Shown piece by piece: positions 19,019 to 26,908 of a DNA stretch of 64,000 bases. The position numbers and the translations under genes were made by a program. Positions within the stretch are counted from its first letter, which is position 1; each line of letters opens with the position of its first letter. Under the pieces are notes generated by a model, which saw only the letters and a list, made by a program, of their open reading frames with translations, searched no databases and was not told the DNA's origin. This stretch comes from CBFHMJ01 sp965656875 (GTDB lineage Bacteria; Pseudomonadota; Gammaproteobacteria; Enterobacterales; Alteromonadaceae): positions 1-64,000 of the forward strand of contig CBFHMJ010000028.1 in NCBI GenBank assembly GCA_965656875.1, given 5' to 3'.

Positions 19019-20524
19019 ATGATGACCATTAATGATGCCTGGGGATTAGCGAGTGACCGACGGTTTCACAACCTGAACATGCCGATTTTGCAGGACGCCA
19101 AAAACTTCGGTGCAAAGGCTCAAAAGGCGTATCGACTGGCTGAATTGACTACCTTAACCACGCAATTACCCTTGCGTTCATTGTCTTTTCCTGCCTTTTT
19201 ACGCGGTGAATCGAGCGCTTTACATGAGCTTACGCTGGCTGAAAAGCTGGCTGGCGTGTTGCGGTATCTGGCGGCACCGCTGCGTTATGAACCGCTTAAT
19301 CTGCCGGAAGTGCATTATCCGGTCAGTTCGTTTGGTGGTTTGTTTTCTTGTGGCGTGAAGTTAATACGCCGGACTGAGGGTGGTGAACTGCAATGTTTTC
19401 ATTACCACCCGTCCTATCACGCGCTGGAGCGCGAGACGGTAGCGCCTGATGTGTCATCACCATTACAACCGGGCGAGAGCCTGATTGCTCTGGTCGGGCA
19501 ATTCTGGGCCGTGGCAGGTAAATACGGTGATTTCTCGCCGTTTGGGGTTTCGCTGGATGGCGGAATTGTCAGCACGCAACTGAGTTATCTGCTGGATGTG
19601 TTTGGTGTGAACTATGAAAACAGGGCTGACTGGATCGCTGATGCAAAACCCCTGGTTGTCACTCGTCATCATCCGAATGTTCATGAGTATGAACACCCTC
19701 TGGCGGTACTGTCACTGGCGGAAAACCGGTTTAGCGAGTCAGACTGGGATTTTTTAGCATCATCCGATACTCGCCGTATTGCCTGTTGGCGTGAAACGCC
19801 GGGCCTGGATCAACAGTACGGGTTATTACCTTCTTTATTAACCTTGTTTGCCGCTGATTTGTATCAGGTCGAAGCAAAACAGCAAACCGCTGATGAAGTC
19901 GTTTGTCAGTCACCTGATCTCCCGGACAGCCTGCCTGAAAAAGATGTGTTTGATGTGATCCGCGACCGGACTGCATCGAATGATGTAACCGGATTTTCTC
20001 AGCGTAGCCCGATTGTTTCTTCGCAATTCTTATCCGATTTTCTAACGGTAATGACCACACTGCGACAGCGACGAGGTGCGGCACCCGCAGAAGAACAGCT
20101 CATTATCTCCATTGCCTGGATTAATCAGCATGGTTTGCTGCCTGGCCTGTATGACGGCAATGGACAAGCTATCTGGCAGGCAAAACAGCCAGAAGCGTTT
20201 TTTGCGATTCTTCAGGATTGTTTGTTTAACGACGGTCAGAATTACAACCTGGCATCAATGACGATGGAATTGTTTGTGTCGGTCGATACGGGCCAGTTTA
20301 TTCAGCAATACGGCGATGCATCGATCCACAAAGCGCATCATGCCGCCGGTTGTCTGGGCCATGATGTTTGCCTGACGGCTTCTTTGTTTGGTGGTTTTGC
20401 CCGGCCTGTCAGGATGTTTCGTGATACGCGCTTACAACAACAACTCGGTCTACCGGGACAACTGCTGATGCAGGTGCTGGTGGGATTCAATCGACATAAC
20501 AATTTTGCGATGGCTTTACTATGA
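19019..20524 (+). CDS. SagB-type azoline dehydrogenase (FMN nitroreductase family)
   Basis: About 502 residues, following the YcaO gene by 12 bp; the ATG at 19019 or 19022 is preferred to a GTG at 19010, but the start is not certain. The N-terminal half carries the SagB hallmark LPEVHYPVSSFGGLFSCGVKL with HYHPSYHALE. A further nitroreductase-like region (AAGCLGHDVCLTASLFGGFARPVRMF) ends the protein. Family members use FMN to oxidise azolines to aromatic azoles. Length suggests two fused nitroreductase-like halves, as in thiopeptide dehydrogenases of the TbtE kind. It overlaps the next gene by ATGA. Confidence 0.85.
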   Translation: MMTINDAWGLASDRRFHNLNMPILQDAKNFGAKAQKAYRLAELTTLTTQLPLRSLSFPAFLRGESSALHELTLAEKLAGVLRYLAAPLRYEPLNLPEVHYPVSSFGGLFSCGVKLIRRTEGGELQCFHYHPSYHALERETVAPDVSSPLQPGESLIALVGQFWAVAGKYGDFSPFGVSLDGGIVSTQLSYLLDVFGVNYENRADWIADAKPLVVTRHHPNVHEYEHPLAVLSLAENRFSESDWDFLASSDTRRIACWRETPGLDQQYGLLPSLLTLFAADLYQVEAKQQTADEVVCQSPDLPDSLPEKDVFDVIRDRTASNDVTGFSQRSPIVSSQFLSDFLTVMTTLRQRRGAAPAEEQLIISIAWINQHGLLPGLYDGNGQAIWQAKQPEAFFAILQDCLFNDGQNYNLASMTMELFVSVDTGQFIQQYGDASIHKAHHAAGCLGHDVCLTASLFGGFARPVRMFRDTRLQQQLGLPGQLLMQVLVGFNRHNNFAMALL

Positions 20525-21522
20525 CAACGATGCTTAATCAGGGTGATTACCAGCGAAACTGGACGGCGTTCCATGTCTTCTTGCACAGCAGTGTTCAACA
20601 AGAAGAATTTATCCTCGGTTGGCTGGCGCCACTGGCAAAAGATTTATTGGCCGCTAAAGCGGCTGATGCATGGTTCTTTACGCGTTACTGGGACGGTGGC
20701 CCTCATGTTCGGGTTCGATTTTTAAATTTGAAACCGATTGATGGTTTGCTGGCGCAATTTGAGCAGGCGGCCAGTCGATTTAAAACTGATAAACCTTTTA
20801 CCGCAGAGGAATATTACTCGGGTCACACCTTTGATGGTGAGCCGGTTGATAAAGATAATTTAAGTTGGCATGAAGACGGCGAAGTTCGACAGTACGACTA
20901 TGAACCCGAGTTCGAACGTTACGGTGGAAATACCGCGATCACCATTAACGAAGATCTGTTCTATCTGTCCAGTGAAATCTCCGTGGCAATCATGCAGGCG
21001 GTTAAAGGAAGTCTTGAACAGCGACTGCAACTGTCACTGAAGTTTATTGCCGTCAGTATTTATGTCGTCAGCCCCACGCCAGAAGTGTTGTATCACTTTG
21101 CGCGGAATTACGCCGGATTCTGGCGCGTACATGCATCGGATGTCGATACCCAAAAAATGGGCGGTGCTGAGCCAGCCTTGTTAGCGTTGTTGGAACAGTG
21201 TCGGAAAGATGTGGTCAATGGCACGTTAACGGGCGCAGTGGGTGCCTGGGCTAATTACATGAAAGCGGCGATCAAGAAATTCCGTGATGCTTATGAGCAA
21301 GGCTTGTTGGTTTCTGCGATGGACGGGACGCAAGTGACCAGTCAGGGCGCGTTCGACCGGGCGGTGATCAGCATGGTGGGTTCGCAAATTCATATGCTGA
21401 ACAATCGTCTGGCCGTTACGCCATCTTATGAATTTGTGTTGTGCAGCCGGATACGGGATGCGCTGCATCAGCAGTTCGCGGCTGTTTACGACACAGCCTC
21501 TTCATCTGCAGCTGGTGAGTAA
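20521..21522 (+). CDS. Second SpaB_C/thiopeptide-type protein (possible pyridine synthase or elimination enzyme)
   Basis: A 333-residue protein with the classical N-terminal signature of the family (WTAFHVFLHSS, then WFFTRYWDGGPHVRVRF). Further segments are YDYEPEFERYGG and a C-terminal helix pair with MLNNRLAVTPSYEFVL. In thiopeptide pathways one family member removes glutamate (TbtC) and another catalyses the formal [4+2] joining of two dehydroalanines (TbtD/TclM). This operon has two members, here and at 13967, which is the count expected for a pyridine-forming pathway. The YcaO, dehydrogenase and this gene are all overlapping or nearly so, pointing to one transcript. Which of the two is the cyclase is inference. 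Confidence 0.8.
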   Translation: MTTMLNQGDYQRNWTAFHVFLHSSVQQEEFILGWLAPLAKDLLAAKAADAWFFTRYWDGGPHVRVRFLNLKPIDGLLAQFEQAASRFKTDKPFTAEEYYSGHTFDGEPVDKDNLSWHEDGEVRQYDYEPEFERYGGNTAITINEDLFYLSSEISVAIMQAVKGSLEQRLQLSLKFIAVSIYVVSPTPEVLYHFARNYAGFWRVHASDVDTQKMGGAEPALLALLEQCRKDVVNGTLTGAVGAWANYMKAAIKKFRDAYEQGLLVSAMDGTQVTSQGAFDRAVISMVGSQIHMLNNRLAVTPSYEFVLCSRIRDALHQQFAAVYDTASSSAAGE

Positions 21523-21527
21523 CGCCT

Positions 21528-22688
21528 ATGGTTAGTGAACTTTTACTGGCGTTCGCCAATATTCGCAGCAATAAACTCCGGACGTTTTTATTACTGTTTA
21601 CCATTTGCTCCGGCTTTTTGATTTTTGGGGTGTTGGGCACATTGAATTTTTCAATGGCGGGTGGCAGTGATGCTTTTGCTCAAAGTCGATTGATGGTGAT
21701 GAGTCAGGGTGGTTTTGTTAATCCGCTGCCGATTTCAATGCAGCAGCGGATTGCTCAGATTGACGGCGTTGAGTCGGTCGGTCATGCCACCTGGTTTGGT
21801 TTGCATTATCAGGATACGGATCAGGCGATTATGTCGTTCGCCGCTGATGCTGATGTCTGGATCAATCAACATCCTGAAATGGTGATTGAGACGGACGTGA
21901 TTAATAACTTTATGCGAACGAAGAACGGCTTGTTAGTTAACTACCATATTGCGCAGCGTTATGGCTGGCAGGTTGGTGATATTGTGCCGTTAAAAAGTAT
22001 CCTGTTTCAGCCTAAAAATGGTGAGGGATTCTGGTCGTTTAAAATCAGTGGGTTGTTTACAACAACTGATGAATCAGGCGGCAGAAAGTATGCGATTGCT
22101 CACTACGATTTTTTGAATGATGGTCGGGCTATCTGGCAGGATACGGTTGGAACCTTCATTATCGTGCCGGATTACACGGTCGAACCGAATCTGTTAGCGA
22201 CGCAGATTGATGACTATTTTCTACGAACGTCTAACAACACATTTTCCGCGACGGACAAAGCGTTCCATGACGATTTTTTTAAACAGTTTGGTGATGTGTT
22301 TTTCATTATCCAGAGTGTGGTGCTGGTGTCGTTTGTCTCTATTGTACTGGTCGTTGCCAGCACGATAGCACTCACGGTGCGCCAGCGTACTCGTGCAATT
22401 GGAGTGCTGAAAGTCATTGGCTATTCCAACGGTAAAATCTTCCGACTGATCTATCTGGAAACCTTCATTCTGGTTGCTATTGGTTGCGTCACCGGGCTGA
22501 TGCTGGCCTTTGGCGTGAACAAAGCCATGATTTTTTACTGGCCTATTATTCCTGATATTAATTTACCGCCTTTTGTGATGTTGCAAGCGCTAGGTATCGC
22601 AGGCGCATTGGGGCTGATTGCCGGGTTCGTTCCCAGCTTTCTGGCGTTAGGTATGAAGCCAGCGGAGGCGTTTAAAGTTCATGAATAA
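21528..22688 (+). CDS. MacB/FtsX-like ABC permease, first of a pair
   Basis: A 386-residue protein with an N-terminal helix (LRTFLLLFTICSGFLIFGVLG), a large periplasmic MacB_PCD-like domain (about residues 45-260) and three C-terminal helices of the FtsX type (SVVLVSFVSIVLVVASTIALTV followed by RQRTRAIGVLKVIGYSNGKI). It is encoded as a separate permease subunit without ATPase, and works with the second permease, adaptor and ATPase immediately downstream. The set resembles DevBCA/MacAB exporters, which move peptides or lipids from the inner membrane or periplasm outwards. It overlaps the next gene by 8 nt. Confidence 0.88.
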   Translation: MVSELLLAFANIRSNKLRTFLLLFTICSGFLIFGVLGTLNFSMAGGSDAFAQSRLMVMSQGGFVNPLPISMQQRIAQIDGVESVGHATWFGLHYQDTDQAIMSFAADADVWINQHPEMVIETDVINNFMRTKNGLLVNYHIAQRYGWQVGDIVPLKSILFQPKNGEGFWSFKISGLFTTTDESGGRKYAIAHYDFLNDGRAIWQDTVGTFIIVPDYTVEPNLLATQIDDYFLRTSNNTFSATDKAFHDDFFKQFGDVFFIIQSVVLVSFVSIVLVVASTIALTVRQRTRAIGVLKVIGYSNGKIFRLIYLETFILVAIGCVTGLMLAFGVNKAMIFYWPIIPDINLPPFVMLQALGIAGALGLIAGFVPSFLALGMKPAEAFKVHE

Positions 22689-23859
22689 ATTAGGTCTGTA
22701 TCTGCATTTTTTTAAGATTTCGAGCCGCTTTATTCGCCAGCAGGTCTGGATGTCGTTGACGTCTGTGTTGTCGATAGCACTGGTTGTGGTGGTATTGATT
22801 GGCTTTTTATCGATGGCGAAAGGGTTTGAGAAAGCAATGACTAACTCGGGGGCAGACGCGATTGCGATAGCGCTGAGTGGTAATGCTCAAACTGAAATTA
22901 CCAGTGATGTTAGCCAGGAACATGTCGATATTGTGCAAAGCCTGGTGAATCAGCTGTTTGGTGAATCCACGGTGATTTCGCCGGAACTGGTGATTGTTGT
23001 CTCCAGTAACCTGGAAGGTCTCGACAGCAAAAAGAACATTAATCTACGCGGCATTGACGGACGAGCGGTTCACCTTCATGAAGGATTTGAGCTGGTGGCC
23101 GGACGGATGTTTACACCGGGAACCGCCGAGTTAATTGTTGGTGATAATTTGCAGCGTCGAGTGCCGGGATTAGCGCTAGGTAAAGAAGTAAGACTGGGCG
23201 GGGTGGACTGGCGTGTTGTCGGCACGTTTACCTTACAGGGCAACCTGTTCGAGTCGGAAGTGTGGGGCAGTGTGAAAACGGTTCAAAGTGATTTTGATCG
23301 TCAAAATCAGTTTCAGTCCATTCGGATACCTGCACCGGATGAAGATACGTTGTTTAACCTGGCACTGGCGTTGGCGGAAGAGCGTCGTCTGGACATGATT
23401 GTACAAACCGAAAAAGAGTATTTTGTGCAGCAGTCGAGTTCGACGGTGGGGTTGATTAAATACATCGGCTGGCCGCTGGCAATTATCTTATCAATAGGTG
23501 CATTTTGCGGCACGTTCAACAGTTTAAAAATGGCTGTTGATGCGCGTCAGCACGAATTGAAAATCCTGAATTTGATTGGTTTTGAGCGTAGCGTGCCATT
23601 TTTGATGTTGATGTATGAAGCCACTATTTTTTCGGCCATTGGAGCATTACTCGGCACATTGATGTCCTGGTGGTTGTTCGACGGATTGCTGGCTTCGACC
23701 TATGGTTCGAGCTTTAACACGGTGTCATTTGCTCTGGCTGTTGATGGCGCGACATCACTGCAAGCTTTCGGGCTGGCGTTAGCTATTGGTTTGTTTTCCG
23801 GGTTGATTCCTGCCTGGTCAGGCACCCGGGCAAGCCAGTATCGAACCGGTAATAAGTAA
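22681..23859 (+). CDS. MacB/FtsX-like ABC permease, second of a pair
   Basis: A 392-residue FtsX-family protein with the same plan as its upstream neighbour: TM1 (SLTSVLSIALVVVVLIGFLSM), a periplasmic domain of about residues 45-255, then three helices including IGWPLAIILSIGAFCGTFNSL and FGLALAIGLFSGLIPAW. The conserved cytoplasmic motif after TM2 is VDARQHELKILNLIGFERS. Two different permeases imply a heterodimeric channel. Likely role: export of the mature RiPP or self-protection; it could equally be a lipid or lipoprotein transporter carried along. Confidence 0.87.
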   Translation: MNKLGLYLHFFKISSRFIRQQVWMSLTSVLSIALVVVVLIGFLSMAKGFEKAMTNSGADAIAIALSGNAQTEITSDVSQEHVDIVQSLVNQLFGESTVISPELVIVVSSNLEGLDSKKNINLRGIDGRAVHLHEGFELVAGRMFTPGTAELIVGDNLQRRVPGLALGKEVRLGGVDWRVVGTFTLQGNLFESEVWGSVKTVQSDFDRQNQFQSIRIPAPDEDTLFNLALALAEERRLDMIVQTEKEYFVQQSSSTVGLIKYIGWPLAIILSIGAFCGTFNSLKMAVDARQHELKILNLIGFERSVPFLMLMYEATIFSAIGALLGTLMSWWLFDGLLASTYGSSFNTVSFALAVDGATSLQAFGLALAIGLFSGLIPAWSGTRASQYRTGNK

Positions 23860-23875
23860 CGGGGAGGTTGTGTCT

Positions 23876-24964
23876 GTGAACGATAAAATTGAAGCACTCA
23901 ACGAATTGAGAATTGACCGCACTAAAGCCGCCCCGAAGGGAACCTTACTAAAATTGCTGGTCCCTGCGATTGCCATTGGTGCGGGCTGGATGTTGGCTCA
24001 GGATCATTTTTTGGGATCTGATGCTGCACATGATGCACAGCAAGCCAACCGCAGAATTGTTACGCCATCGGGCGTGGTTGATGATTTTGCGCCCTCAACG
24101 TCAGGCGTTACTGCAACACATACTGCGCCTAAACCTGAAATTAAAACGGTGTTACCTGGTGAGAGCATCCTGGAAGTTTCCGGCCATGTTACCGCTCAGC
24201 GGATGGCGACCGTCAGTGCTAAAACGATTGGTCTGATTAATGAGGTGTTTGTCGAAGAAGGGATTCATGTCAAAAAGGGCCAGATGTTGGCAAAGCTGGA
24301 TACTCGCATTGCTGAACTGGATTTAAAACTGGCCCAGCGACGCAGGGATTTATATCGGGCGGAGCAACAGAAGTTAAATGCTGAATTGCTGGATGCAAAG
24401 CGAAATCTGGCACGGTATCAAAATCTGATCCGTGAGAATTACTCCAATCAGTCCGAAGTTGATTCACTGGCAATCAAAATTGCGGTGCTGGAAGCGAATC
24501 TGGCATCCACACAAACTAATGTTGAACTCAATAAAATTGAGGTGCAGCAACTGCAGCAACGGCTGGACGATCACACCATTCTTGCGCCGTTTTCTGGCGT
24601 GATTACCGCAAAAAGCGCTCAACCGGGTGAAATTATCTCGCCCAGTTCTGCCGGTGGTGGCTTCACCCGAACGGGTATTTGCACCATTGTTGATATGTCA
24701 TCGCTGGAGATTGAAGTGGATGTCAACGAATCGTTTCTGAACAAAATCAGCGAAGGACAACGCATCAACGCCGAATTGTACGCGTATGAGGGCTGGTCGT
24801 TTGCTGGCCGGGTAAAAAAGATCGTGCCGACGATTGATCGGGCGAAAGCAACGGTTCGGGTTCGCATTGAAATTCTGGAATTATCGGAGCGCATTTTGCC
24901 TAACATGGCTGTACGGGTGAGTTTTACTGACAGCCAGGCCGATGCTATAGCGGGGATTCAGTAA
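23876..24964 (+). CDS. Periplasmic adaptor of the MacAB-like exporter (HlyD/RND MFP family)
   Basis: Two in-frame GTG codons are possible; the one at 23876 sits 8 nt after GGGGAGG (23861-23867), while that at 23870 is only 2 nt away, so I take 23876. An N-terminal helix (LLKLLVPAIAIGAGWML) anchors it. The barrel-sandwich halves are ATVSAKTIGLINEVFVEEG and ILAPFSGVITAKSAQPGEII, separated by a coiled coil of about residues 140-230. A beta-barrel follows with RVKKIVPTIDRAKATVRVRI. It would join the permease pair to an outer-membrane TolC-like channel. No channel gene lies in this operon, so it may borrow the one at 6868 or a chromosomal TolC. Confidence 0.9.
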   Translation: MNDKIEALNELRIDRTKAAPKGTLLKLLVPAIAIGAGWMLAQDHFLGSDAAHDAQQANRRIVTPSGVVDDFAPSTSGVTATHTAPKPEIKTVLPGESILEVSGHVTAQRMATVSAKTIGLINEVFVEEGIHVKKGQMLAKLDTRIAELDLKLAQRRRDLYRAEQQKLNAELLDAKRNLARYQNLIRENYSNQSEVDSLAIKIAVLEANLASTQTNVELNKIEVQQLQQRLDDHTILAPFSGVITAKSAQPGEIISPSSAGGGFTRTGICTIVDMSSLEIEVDVNESFLNKISEGQRINAELYAYEGWSFAGRVKKIVPTIDRAKATVRVRIEILELSERILPNMAVRVSFTDSQADAIAGIQ

Positions 24965-24968
24965 CATT

Positions 24969-25655
24969 ATGATTAAACTTAAAAATATCTCAAAGAGCTA
25001 TTACAGAAAGAACACTGAAGTGAGGGTTTTCGACAACCTGAACTTTGAAATAAATGAAGGTGATTTCTTTGCGGTGATGGGACCGTCTGGCACCGGTAAA
25101 AGTACGTTTCTGAATATTGTTGGCGGTGTGGATCGGGTCGATGGTGGCGAATACTGGTTCCAAAACGAGCGAATTGATGGCTTAACCGAAGGGCAATTAT
25201 CGGGCTGGCGATCTGCTCATGTCGCATTCATTTTTCAGTCGTTCAATCTGTTAAAAATTCTGAATGCCGCAGAAAACGTTGAATTACCTTTGTTGCTCAC
25301 GAATTTGTCTCGCAGTGATCGTCAGCGGCGGGTGATGAAGGCGCTGGAACTGGTTGGATTACAAGACCGATATGAGCATTTACCCGATGAATTATCGGGC
25401 GGCCAACAACAACGCGTCGCGATAGCACGGGCGCTGGTGTCTGATACACCTCTGATTTTATGTGATGAACCGACAGGGAATATTGACGCTGATGCGACCG
25501 ATGAAATTCTCGATATTTTGCAATTATTGAATAGAGAATTTAACAAGACTATCGTTATGGTGACCCATGATTTATACGCCGCAGAGTACGCTAACAAGTT
25601 ACTTTCTCTGGAAAAAGGGCATTTTGAAGAGAAATTTATTCAACAGTCTGCATGA
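24969..25655 (+). CDS. MacB/LolD-like ABC transporter ATPase
   Basis: A 228-residue ATPase with Walker A GPSGTGKST, Q-loop FIFQSFNLL, signature LSGGQQQRV, Walker B PLILCDEPTGN and H-loop MVTHDLYAA. The DEPTGNID form is typical of the MacB/LolD/FtsE group and so partners the FtsX-like permeases just upstream rather than the ABC-2 permease at 10442. It starts 4 bp after the adaptor stop. Assignment is secure. Confidence 0.93.
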   Translation: MIKLKNISKSYYRKNTEVRVFDNLNFEINEGDFFAVMGPSGTGKSTFLNIVGGVDRVDGGEYWFQNERIDGLTEGQLSGWRSAHVAFIFQSFNLLKILNAAENVELPLLLTNLSRSDRQRRVMKALELVGLQDRYEHLPDELSGGQQQRVAIARALVSDTPLILCDEPTGNIDADATDEILDILQLLNREFNKTIVMVTHDLYAAEYANKLLSLEKGHFEEKFIQQSA

Positions 25656-25665
25656 GGGTAATTAG

Positions 25666-26124
25666 ATGAAAAAAACTCAAATGTTAATAAAACTGGTGTT
25701 ACTGAGTTTACTTTGTACAATGATGCCATCGGCCAATGCAGTCGGATCCGAATCTTCGGGTAAAGCGAGTCTGACCATTGTAGCGACGGGTATTAAATCT
25801 GATCAGGGTTTTGTACGCGCTATGCTTTGTGCCGAAGGGGAGCGTTTTCCTAACCAGTGCCAAATAAAGCAAATCAAAAAAGCAACGAAAGGTATGGTGA
25901 AATTTACTTTTACCGATGTGCCTTCCGGAACCTGGGCATTTGCGGCATTTCATGATGAAAATGATGATAAACGAATTAATTTTAATTCTGGCCGAATGCC
26001 TGCTGAAGGGTTGCTGTTTAGCAATAATGCGATGGGACGGGTGGGGCCACCATCGTTTAAACAGAGTGCTTTTGAATTACAAAACGATAAAAAGTTACTG
26101 GTGAAAGCGCGGTATTTTAAATAA
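25666..26124 (+). CDS. Secreted DUF2141-family protein
   Basis: A 152-residue protein with a signal peptide (MKKTQMLIKLVLLSLLCTMM...NAVG). The body matches the DUF2141 pattern: KSDQGFVRAMLCAEG, FTDVPSGTWAFAAFHDEND, then a Gly/Pro-rich segment MPAEGLLFSNNAMGRVGPPS. The family is periplasmic with no established function. Two cysteines (LCAEG, NQCQI) could form a disulfide. It is 10 bp after the ATPase gene, so probably co-transcribed with the RiPP operon; a role in immunity or export is only a guess. Confidence 0.75.
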   Translation: MKKTQMLIKLVLLSLLCTMMPSANAVGSESSGKASLTIVATGIKSDQGFVRAMLCAEGERFPNQCQIKQIKKATKGMVKFTFTDVPSGTWAFAAFHDENDDKRINFNSGRMPAEGLLFSNNAMGRVGPPSFKQSAFELQNDKKLLVKARYFK

Positions 26125-26143
26125 TTGAACATGGACTATTATT

Positions 26144-26713
26144 TTGAATTCACAGCAGCTTAATCCGTCAACAACGGATACTCAAACACTGGCACAATTA
26201 CGACAAAAATTTGAACAAAACAGTAATCGTGCCGTTTCACTGCCAATCGCTGGCGCCATCGTTTGGTGCGGTGTCGGCTTTGCCAGCTTATTTACTTCTA
26301 CTTATCTCAGTACGCTGATTCTACTGTTCGCCACAGGCACTATTTTCCCGCTGGGACTACTCATCGCAAAAACTCGCCAGGAACATCTGACTTCCTCAGA
26401 AAATCCTCTGGCGCGTTTGATGGGAATGGGCGTTATGATGGTGAATCTGCTTTGGGCACTTCATATTCCATTAATGCTAAAAGCACCAGAGATGGTGCCA
26501 CTCAGTGTCGGAATTGGTCTGGGAGTACACTGGATTTTGTACTCTTGGATCGTGAATCACCCGGTCGGTATTATCCACGCAACCATGCGAACGGGTTTGA
26601 TTTTACTGGTGTGGTTTATTTCACCACCGCATATGTTAGCGATGATTAGCCTGGCCGTTGTGGTTAGCTATGCAGTGAGTATTTTTCTGATGATGAATCG
26701 AAAGATTGATTAG
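26144..26713 (+). CDS. Hypothetical multi-spanning membrane protein
   Basis: A 189-residue protein with five to six hydrophobic helices from about residue 33 on (PIAGAIVWCGVGFASLF, LSTLILLFATGTIFPLGLL, GVMMVNLLWALHIPLML, LGVHWILYSWIV, TGLILLVWFISPP, MISLAVVVSYAVSIFLMM). The only usable start before the helices is a TTG at 26144; no strong ribosome site is seen. It resembles a family of small membrane proteins of unknown function (DUF7010-like by general look, uncertain). As the last gene of the RiPP operon it is an immunity candidate, but nothing in the sequence proves that. Confidence 0.65.
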   Translation: MNSQQLNPSTTDTQTLAQLRQKFEQNSNRAVSLPIAGAIVWCGVGFASLFTSTYLSTLILLFATGTIFPLGLLIAKTRQEHLTSSENPLARLMGMGVMMVNLLWALHIPLMLKAPEMVPLSVGIGLGVHWILYSWIVNHPVGIIHATMRTGLILLVWFISPPHMLAMISLAVVVSYAVSIFLMMNRKID

Positions 26714-26749
26714 AGCGTATTGGCCTTTTCGGCTGAAATTTTGTTCGAA

Positions 26750-26833
26750 TTCAATGGCGTTCAGGCAAGGCGCACGTCAGCAGGTTTAGTCATCTAAATC
26801 AATGACGTGGAACGCAGCATGAATGCCGTTGAA
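26750..26833. repeat. 84-bp imperfect palindromic element
   Basis: The outer arms TTCAATGGCGTTCA (26750-26763) and TGAATGCCGTTGAA (26820-26833) pair with two mismatches, and inner arms CACGTCA/TGACGTG pair perfectly. The transcript would fold into a long hairpin with a bulge. It lies between the end of the RiPP operon and the 3' end of the first hipA, so both flanking genes converge on it. It looks like a small intergenic repeat (REP- or MITE-like) or a bidirectional terminator. No second copy was noticed in the window. Confidence 0.55.
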
Positions 26834-26908
26834 GCGAGTTTGGTTATTAACTTGTTGTAACAATCATCGTCAAAGGTCAAAGATTCTACAATTTCTGACT
26901 AAAGTCAT

